Of a DNA stretch of 64,000 nucleotides, positions 58,171 through 64,000 are shown one piece after another. The notes beneath the pieces were generated by a model, which saw only the letters and a list, made by a program, of their open reading frames with translations, made no database searches and was not told the DNA's origin. The position numbers and the translations under genes were made by a program. Every line of letters starts with the position of its first letter. Position 1 is the first letter of the stretch. Source of the stretch: Mesocentrotus franciscanus (lineage: Eukaryota; Echinodermata; Echinoidea; Camarodonta; Strongylocentrotidae); assembly GCA_037976565.1 (NCBI GenBank), contig CP137675.1, forward strand, positions 11,364,534-11,428,533. Reading direction: 5' to 3'.

Positions 58171-58320
58171 GAGAGGGAGGTAGAGGGACAGAGGGAGAGA
58201 GACAAGGGGAAGAGAAGTAGAAGGAGGAAGGAGGGAAAATTGGGGAGAGTGAGAGAGAAGGCTAGAGCCTACATGTAGGGGAGGGTGGAGGAAGGTGATG
58301 GTGAAGGGGAGGGAGAGACA
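58110..58320. repeat. Polypurine (GA)n/(GGGA)n tract
   Basis: Near-continuous purine run, pure GA at 58134-58172, then GGAGG and GGGAGA variants. Confidence 0.92.
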
Positions 58321-58792
58321 GAGAACTTTTTCAGTTCTTTCTTATGATAGATAACAAGAGAGAATACCAATTAAATACAGAAGAAGAAAAAAAAATAAGA
58401 GCCAAAAAGGCATTAGCTTTGTGTTAACATATATGAATTAATGCTCTGAAGACAGGAAAACAGAAGTACAGCAAAATATGAATATGAGCAACGCTCAAAA
58501 TACACAGGGGCGATGGGCGATTCGCCCCCGTGAGCTACATAATCGCCTCCGTCAGAGTGCTCACGGGGGCGATTGCAAAATTAAAAATCGTCCCTGTGGA
58601 ATTATAGAATAAAAAAATTTAAGATATTCTTTTCTGTTATAACTTTCACACAATATTGAGTTTTAACTTAATATGTATTTCAAACCTTAAACCAATGAAA
58701 TGGAACTAAGTTAGATTAGCATATGCAGGATTTCTCGCTCGTATTTTTCGGTGTCTAGAGGGGGCCATATTGTAAACAAATATGCGGTGATT

Positions 58793-58810
58793 TGCCGCAA
58801 GAGGGCGCTA
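58793..58810 (+). promoter_or_regulatory. CTCF-like motif
   Basis: TGCCGCAAGAGGGCGCTA fits the right two thirds of the vertebrate CTCF core (AGRKGGCGCYR) with two mismatches to its left part. It lies inside the composite insertion, just upstream of the short frame at 58994. Confidence 0.35.
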
Positions 58811-58993
58811 TATTACCCATCTCCACATCAGATTCTCTATGACTGTATTACCGATACAAACAACAGATGCTCGCAGTGCAGTGCGACCGTTAGCAGCGCC
58901 TATACCGCGCCGGCAGTACCAGCCGGTCACAGTGCATGCTGCCGCCCCATGCATATCTGCTGGAGCTAGAGGCGATCGCGCAAGGACCGAAAC

Positions 58994-59154
58994 ATGGAGA
59001 AGTTTTTCGTTGTGAAAAGCGTGAATCCTCTGAAATCTGGTGATTCCAAAAGACCAGCAAATAATGAACCTCTACCAGTAAATCAATATTAAGAAGGAGA
59101 GGAAGACCAAAGATGTTGTGGAAGGATATAGTAAAGACTAAAGAAAAAATGTAA
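58994..59154 (+). pseudogene. Two short transposon-like frames (remnants)
   Basis: 58994-59092 encodes 32 residues (MEKFFVVKSVNPLKSGDSKR, PANNEPLPVNQY). The start follows a GC-rich block (58795-58990) and resembles the N-termini of some hAT-related proteins (inference, weak). In another frame, 59092-59154 reads RRRGRPKMLWKDIVKTKEKM and stop. RRGRPKxxWxD is common near the C-terminus of LINE polyproteins, so a fragment of a different retroelement is likely. Neither frame is long enough to be functional. Confidence 0.4.
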
Positions 59155-59190
59155 TAAAGTTGCTTTGAATGATAAGGGGGAATGTGCAGA

Positions 59191-59476
59191 ACTAGGCGTT
59201 GTGGCGTGCGCCTGTAATCCAGCTAACAGTGGAAGTTACAAACTGATTCAGCCGAGGATGCAGGTTCGAAACTGAGTCACGTCTTTCGGATGGCGACGTT
59301 AAAGGTCGGTCCCAGACGTAAATAATCATATCTGATTGATACACGTCTGTAAATACCCAAGACACACACACGGGAAGAAACAGAGATAATGTCATCTCGG
59401 GATGAAAGTCGGCAGTAACCCCTATGTAGCCTGTAAAGTTGTAAGAGGGAAATGCCGACTTAAATAAATGATAATA
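59191..59476 (+). mobile_element. SINE with a 7SL/Alu-like head
   Basis: The head reads GGCGTTGTGGCGTGCGCCTG then TAATCCAGCTAACAGTGGAA, which resembles the 5' domain of 7SL RNA (GGCGCGGTGGCGCGTGCCTG, TAGTCCCAGCTA). A pol III B box follows (GGTTCGAAACTG, 59262-59273). The body holds CTTTCGGATGGCGACGTTAA and GGTCGGTCCCAGACG, a module I recall from SINEs of several invertebrate phyla, and the tail is TAAATAAATGATAATAA. It is not a functional 7SL gene: the S domain is missing. A chance tRNA-derived resemblance cannot be excluded. Confidence 0.6.
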
Positions 59477-59827
59477 AGTGGCGGATCTACGGAGGGGGTG
59501 TAACCCCCCCCCCCTTGGGCTGCCAAGTGAAAATGTGATGTGCATGGAAAACGCCATCATGTGTCCAGACCCACACAGTATCCGCATCGTCATTGGGTCA
59601 ACCCCTCCCCCTTTAAAACTGTTACTTGATTTTAAAAGACATTATCATGCACTGCTTTTTATGATCTCCACTGGGTTATTAGATACCAGGAAAACATCAC
59701 TTACGGGGGTTCAAAATACTCAACAACAACAAAAAATCGCCTCGCCGCTACGCGGCTCATGGACGATGCTCCGCAGCTTCATTGGGTCAACCCCCCCCCT
59801 TTTAGCAAAAAGTTAGATCTGCCCCTG
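59477..59827. mobile_element. Non-autonomous hAT-like element
   Basis: Left GTGGCGGATCTACGGAGGGG and right TTAGATCTGCCCCTG are inverted ends of the CAGGGGC(A/G)GATC type. GTCAACCCCnCCCC occurs twice inside. The flanks (ATGATAAT and ATAATGAT) are similar but not identical, so the target duplication is unresolved. A 112-codon frame across it starts at GTG and has no recognisable domain. Confidence 0.65.
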
Positions 59828-59993
59828 ATAATGATGAAATAGCAAAGAGTACCAATTGAATGGAAAATTTGTATTAAAAAAGAGCCCCCATCAGTACTAA
59901 AATAGCCCCTGTGAGAAGGCTCACGGGGGCTCTTTTTGGGGGGGAAGAGCCCCCGTGGACACAAAATTAATTTGAGCCCTGAATATGAGCAAC

Positions 59994-60459
59994 CTGGGCT
60001 TTAAAAAAATGGAAGCTTAACCAGGACTAAATGTAGACATAAACATCCAGAGGAACATCCTGCCAGCCTTTAAGTTCTGTTTAACAAAATACAAGATAGT
60101 CCTTTATTTCCAGGAAACATATGATTCAAACAAACACAAGTCAATATCTGGACAGTCAGCCAAAGGACAATATACTTAACCATACATTACATGCAAAAGC
60201 TCCAATATTATGATAGGCAAAGACTTCAATAAAAAACAGAGAGAAGAAATTGTGGGGAGAGAGAGTCAGACAAACAAACAGATAATATTTGCTTTGCCTG
60301 AGAATAAATCACAGGAGATTTGTTGACCTGCCTTGTAGACCTGTTGCGGAGGTCAGATGGGGTCAAATGGTTTAGGTTTGGATGCAGGGCAGTAATAGAA
60401 TGCGATGACAGCACTGTCAGACCCGGGATTCCACAAAGGGCATCACTTTGATCTGGTGT
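59994..60459. other. Gene-free stretch
   Basis: Unique DNA between the composite insertion and the minisatellite. Confidence 0.4.
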
Positions 60460-61700
60460 ACTGTGCAGGAGTCAATCATACATGGAGAGTACTATGTTTG
60501 GGAGTCAGTCATATAATTATTAGGATGTTCTATGCACTGCACAGGAGTCAATCATAATGGGATGCACTATGTACAGGAGTCTATCACAGATTTGGGCATC
60601 AATCATATATGTACAGGAGCCAATCATTCTTATGAAGATGTAAAATTAAGAGTCAATCATACATCTGACACTATGTTTAGGATCCAATCATATACAGCAA
60701 TGTTTGGGAAGGAGTCAATACACTCAGTGCTCATTGTTCAGGAGTCAATCTGTACATGTAACTAAGATACTGTATCTGTGAATCAGTCATAATTATCCAC
60801 TATGTACACGAATCAATCATACATTAATTGCACTATGTATAGGAGTCGATCCTACAGTAATTGCACTATGTACAGGAGTCAATCCTACATTAATTGCACT
60901 ATGTACAGGAGTCGGTCCTACATTAAGTGCGCTATGTACAGGAGTCGGTCCTACATTAAGTGCACTATGTACAGGAGTCGGTCCTACAATTAAGTGCGCT
61001 ATGTACAGGAGTCAATCATACATTAATTAAACTATGTACAGGAGTCAATCATACATTAATTAAACTATGTACAGGAGTCAATCCTACAGTAATTGCACTA
61101 TGTACAGGAGTCAATCCTACAGTAATTGCACTATGTACAGGAGTCAATCATACAGTAATTGCACTATGTACAGGAGTCAATCATACATTAATTAAACTAT
61201 GTACAGGAGTCAATCATACATTAATTAAACTATGTACAGGAGTCAATCCTACAGTAATTGCACTATGTACAGGAGTCGATCCTACAGTAATTGCACTATG
61301 TACAACCTGTACAGGAGTTGGTCCTACATTTAAGTGCACTATGTACAGGAGTCGATCCTACAGTAATTGCACTATGTACAGGAGTTGGTCCTACATTTAA
61401 GTGCACTATGTACAGGAGTCGATCCTACATTAATTGCACTATGTGCAGGAGTCAATCATACATTAATTAAACTACATGTATGTACAGGAGTCAATCATAC
61501 ATTAATTGCATTAAGTGCATGAGTCAATCATACATTAATTGAACTATGTGCAGGAGTCAATCATTAATAGCACTATGTACAGGAGTCAATCATACATTTA
61601 TTGCACCCTGGGCATACAAAAGTTAATCATACAAATGCACTATGTGCAGGAGTCAATCACCTATTTCACTGTTACGGGGTGAGTCATGCATGTTATAAAG
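60460..61700 (+). repeat. 33-bp minisatellite, about 35 units
   Basis: Unit: ACTATGTACAGGAGTCAATC followed by a variable CTACAGTAATTGC or ATACATTAATTAA. Regular 33-bp spacing holds from about 60795 to 61500; edges are degenerate. Three unit types occur in runs. Because 33 is a multiple of three, frames stay open (60960-61400 encodes an 11-residue repeat such as ALCTGVNPTVI). This is a consequence of the period, not evidence for a gene. Confidence 0.95.
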
Positions 61701-63913
61701 TATGTTTGAGAGTCGATGCCATCTAATGCATTATATCTGACAAACGCCGACATATCAAAATTCTAAAACACAATATTTTGTAAGTCAAAAAACATTTCCC
61801 ATGCTACAGTATTTGAAATAAAGCTTAAGAACATTCAAATTGATACATTGCCATCAATCACACTAGACGGATGACTTTTAAAAAAAGAAGACCTAACTCT
61901 ATAATCACAACACATTCTTTTAGAATGGATGTAACAGTTTGAAATAACTCACATGCCGAGTCTTTCCGAATGAACATTCTCATTTTCTTCATAGTCATGT
62001 ACATCATACTATATATAGGAGTATGCTCCACAATACATCATCTATCACAATTGAACATTTTAAAAATCGTTGAAGTCATCAACATTTAAAATGATGTCCA
62101 TCAACCCAAAGCACCTCATTTCATGACAGCTCCCAATCCTCAATGCACATCCAGGAACAGAAAGGTTGACTTTATATTGGGAGGCAAGAAGTGCCTAACT
62201 TTAGGACATTTGTTGGCATACACTGAGTGACAGAGGGCAGCAAATATTTACACCACAGGCATGATATTGAGTGTTTTAAAACATGGAAACAATTTGTTTC
62301 TACAGTTCTTGCTGCTAAACCATTACCAATGCCTCAGTCAATGATGAAATGATGTGGAATGACCCCCTCAAATCCCCCTATTTCATGATAATTTAAGATA
62401 CCAAAAACAGAAATTTCCCAGAATGCTTTGAATGTCAACTAATTTTATAATAATTCATCATCAGCGAGTGTACTGGTTGGCAGATGCAACACACCATCAC
62501 ACATTGCCAATGGGCAGATGAATCACAGACATATTCAATCGTTCTAAGACTGACATAATTTCATGCGATACATTTCTCTCACAGTTGTGTGAACAAGCTT
62601 ATTCAATACGTGGGGTTAGGATATATACACATATGGTGAATATATTAACCCAAATACATTCGTCTTGTTCTGCTTTCAAAACTTACTTGCTGAAAAAGAC
62701 CCCAGTATTCATTAAAAAGTGCCTTTCATATGTTCTTTGAAGCTGTGTAGTATGACAATGTAATTATTGCACAAAGGCAACAGGTGAAATGGTTATTCAA
62801 GAGGCAAGCTATTTTATTTAACCATAAACATCAAAACATACAAATAATAATACAAAATACAGTATGGAATATGGAAAGGACCAATAGAATAGCAAATGCT
62901 TGTGAGGAATGGCCCTGAAAGAGAAAAAAAGTAAACAAAAACCAAGTAAATACAGAGTCAAATTAATCAATAATAGAAACTAAATTACACAAATAAACAC
63001 ATGCACACACACACACACAAACACCCCCACAAAGTCAAATGTATCAATCCTCAGTAACCACACAATTTGATGAATTATTCAATGAATAATTATGACAAAG
63101 CTTTTTAAACCTACCTGGTAGATAAAGTTGAACTTGATCTTATTTGCTCATCACATTGATTCCAAAGTTTTATCGAACAGCATTCCATTCAAAATGTACA
63201 GAATATTGAGCACTCTTTGTGCTTCGATAAATAATGACAAATTATCAATAATACAAAAAATTGTCACATGCATTCTTGTATGCTTGGCAGCACATTAACT
63301 GAAGGCAATATACAGTATTGGGTTAAGCTCATGGATATAGTGATTATTTGATTTAAAGGTGTTTTGGGGTGCATCGTATTCGGTTGACTTTAGGTCATTT
63401 CGATGTTCAGTTTTTACAAATCAGACTTGAATACTTTAGGAAGGTACTACAGACCCATCAGGGGTAATCTGTAAGGGTGGAATTTTTCCTTATTCCTTTT
63501 TTAAAAATTGTTTTGCTTTAGAAATTACTTTTTGGGGGAGGGGGGGGGGTGGTATATATGTTTCTATACTTATAGAATAATATTATGTGAACTGAAGTCT
63601 TGAGGCAATTTATATCATCATTTGTATCTGTCATAATACATGTACTAGACATCTAACTGAGATGGATAAATCCTAAATATCAACATTACATAAGATTTAT
63701 ATGATTTCTAATGATACATATCATTTCTTGAAAATGCAGGAGTTCTACGTTGAACTTTTAAGGGTTTTTGCTATATTGACACTTACGGGCACATCCAAAA
63801 ATAAGAAAATTAATCAAATCTACCAAGTCCTTCAGATTCTACCTACAATTTGCATTACCTTTAGGGGTTGCACCAGAGCCCTGAATGGCATGGAAGCTTC
63901 CTAGAAAATGACA
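61701..63913. other. Gene-free 2.2 kb
   Basis: AT-rich. A CA run lies at 63003-63022 and a G run at about 63535-63550. GACAGAGGGCAGCA at 62229-62242 is weakly CTCF-like. No exon recognised. Confidence 0.4.
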
Positions 63914-64000
63914 TTAAAAGTAATACAAAGTTTTGGTATTGGGTCATGAATTTGGTTCAAATGAACATATTGGAAGCATATGCGATTTTACAATATTCAA
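63914..64000 (+). mobile_element. TTAA MITE, second copy (cut by window end)
   Basis: TTAAAAGTAATACAAAGTTT then GGTATTGGGTCATGAATTTG and GTTCAAATGAACATATTGG match the reverse complement of 29182-29268 almost base for base. The rest lies beyond the window. Confidence 0.88.

Larger units (their letters stand above)
58493..59979 (+). mobile_element. 1.49-kb composite insertion with 14-bp direct flanks
   Basis: TGAATATGAGCAAC occurs at 58479-58492 and again at 59980-59993. The inserted DNA begins GCTCAAAATACACAGGGGCG and ends ACAAAATTAATTTGAGCCC, a loose inverted repeat. Both ends hold matching sub-terminal hairpins around GCTCACGGGGGC (58559-58573 and 59919-59933). Inside lie a GC-rich block with a short frame, a reverse-transcriptase-like relic, a SINE and a hAT-like element. 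The superfamily is not clear: 14 bp is longer than most DNA transposon duplications. Confidence 0.7.

Noticed and set aside
59192..59593. Minus-strand 133-codon frame
   Set aside because: Runs antisense through the SINE and a hAT-like element; no domain.
60802..61400. Two frames with 11-residue repeats
   Set aside because: Two different frames of the 33-bp minisatellite are both open, as expected from the period; no codon-level selection visible.
60460..61700. CRISPR-like spaced repeats
   Set aside because: Units are contiguous variants without unique spacers, and the genome is eukaryotic.

Overview
No conventional protein-coding gene, rRNA or functional tRNA gene can be supported in this window. 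It reads as AT-rich (by eye about 35-37% GC), intergenic or intronic DNA of a marine deuterostome, most likely a sea urchin. The evidence is the repeat content: long (CT)n/(GA)n tracts, tRNA-headed SINEs ending in (ATT)n, LINE tails of the gcgctatataaa-(ATT)n type, and many short inverted-repeat DNA transposons of styles common in echinoid genomes. The organism call is from memory of such repeats, not from a search.

Layout. 1-5 kb: CT/GA tracts, a palindromic mini-element (914-957) and a 108-bp minisatellite (3741-4230). 5.3-5.8 kb: two related CAGTCAAACCTG mini-transposons. 6-11.5 kb: mostly unique DNA with higher-complexity patches. 11.9-13.3 kb: a palindromic MITE (11934-12374) interrupted by a second MITE (12028-12318), then a tRNA-type SINE. 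15.9-25.8 kb: palindromic mini-elements, a dispersed repeat present twice (17773-18600 and 25139-25560), a second SINE, and a 295-bp MITE with a 6-bp target duplication. 26-31 kb: LINE 3' tails, two TTAA-flanked MITEs and a MITE built of short sub-repeats. 33.4 kb: a near-perfect 157-bp hAT-type palindrome with an 8-bp target duplication. 34.2-34.7 kb: a 500-bp polypurine tract. 37.8-43 kb: further transposon fossils. 47.4-53.4 kb: foldback elements, two LINE ends side by side, a 164-bp tandem repeat and a 170-bp tandem duplication. 56.8-60 kb: hAT fragments, a LINE end that still encodes a recognisable reverse-transcriptase C-terminus, and a 1.49-kb composite insertion with 14-bp flanking repeats that contains a SINE with a 7SL/Alu-like head. 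60.5-61.7 kb: a 33-bp minisatellite. The window ends inside another copy of the 28.8-kb TTAA element.

The most distinctive signal is a family of very short, fixed-length palindromes. Arms run GAGCCAGAAGGGCGTTAA and its complement, total length is usually 57 bp, and there are six copies plus several half copies. The core of the arm is also the terminal repeat of the 291-bp MITE at 12028-12318. They look like transposons reduced to their two ends, or hairpin-RNA sources. Several unique patches, some with RFX X-box-like motifs, are the best candidates for host regulatory DNA. Nothing shows genes working together here.
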